Shown: piece after piece, positions 5,849 to 5,987 of the stretch
How the letters are laid out: every line of letters starts with the position of its first letter
Numbering within the stretch: position 1 is the first letter of the stretch
Source: Campylobacteraceae bacterium
GTDB taxonomy: Bacteria > Campylobacterota > Campylobacteria > Campylobacterales > Sulfurovaceae
Assembly: GCA_026995985.1 (NCBI GenBank)
Contig: JALWNF010000064.1
Coordinates: 1 to 5,987 of the forward strand
Direction of reading: 5' to 3'
Length of the DNA: 5,987 nt
Translations under genes and position numbers: made by a program
The notes under the pieces: model-generated
Seen by the model: only the letters and a program-made list of their open reading frames with translations
Told to the model about the DNA's origin: nothing
Database searches by the model: none

Positions 5849-5987
5849 TTAACTTAATAATCCACGAACTTCATCTTCATCTATCATATCTTTGTCATAC
5901 TTAACAACAGCAATATTTTCTGTCTCATTTACATAGGTCTCAACAATAGCATCATGCTCTGCTAGGGTACTAATCTTTTCACGGTCA
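5849..5987 (-). CDS. C-terminal 45 residues of a gene entering from the right edge, possibly an HMA-like metal-binding domain
   Basis: On the minus strand a frame is open from base 5986 to a TAA at 5849-5851. It encodes a peptide beginning DREKISTLAEHDAIVETYVN and ending VKYDKDMIDEDEVRGLLS. The composition and even codon use look coding rather than random. The order helix, strand VETYVN, strand NIAVVKYD, then helix DEDEVRGLL recalls the second half of a heavy-metal-associated (HMA) domain. The CxxC that would identify one lies outside the window, if it exists. The 69-base gap to the 70-aa gene holds no clear terminator, so this gene may belong to the same transcription unit. Product unknown. 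Confidence 0.7.
   Translation of the reverse strand, partial: DREKISTLAEHDAIVETYVNETENIAVVKYDKDMIDEDEVRGLLS

Overview
The window is AT-rich and gene-dense. Its recognisable genes suggest a Campylobacterota (Epsilonproteobacteria) chromosome, possibly a free-living relative of Sulfurimonas, Sulfurovum or Arcobacter. The main clue is a periplasmic parvulin chaperone with the architecture of Campylobacter PEB4 and Helicobacter HP0175. AGA-rich arginine use, AT-rich codons and short intergenic gaps agree with this. The genus cannot be fixed from the sequence alone.

Layout: (1) 1-1172, plus strand: the 3' part of a transketolase gene, with the catalytic Glu and cofactor-binding residues intact. 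(2) 1240-2049, plus strand: a secreted PEB4/SurA-like peptidyl-prolyl isomerase, closed by an intrinsic terminator at 2058-2083. (3) 2067-5779, minus strand: three closely packed genes of no recognised function, read in the order 70-aa small protein, 384-aa seven-helix membrane protein, 774-aa soluble protein. They run convergent to the chaperone. (4) 5849-5987, minus strand: the last 45 codons of another gene that enters from the right edge, possibly a metal-binding (HMA-like) fold.

The two plus-strand genes are housekeeping functions: pentose-phosphate/Calvin carbon metabolism and envelope protein folding. The minus-strand trio is the accessory-looking and most interesting part. Gaps of 3 and 17 bases imply co-transcription and probably a shared job at the inner membrane. 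By eye, the 774-aa protein has an N-terminal coiled coil, a central region resembling a zinc-metallopeptidase fold whose HExxH motif is degraded to HEVAY, and two C-terminal beta-alpha-beta-beta-alpha-beta modules resembling the Lrp/AsnC RAM (ACT-like) ligand-binding fold. The membrane protein has two sizeable domains predicted to face the cytoplasm, where the 774-aa protein could dock. A membrane-anchored sensor or conflict-type complex is a reasonable hypothesis, but no function is demonstrated.

No RNA genes, CRISPR arrays, insertion sequences or attachment sites were seen. No gene-free stretch exceeds about 70 bases.
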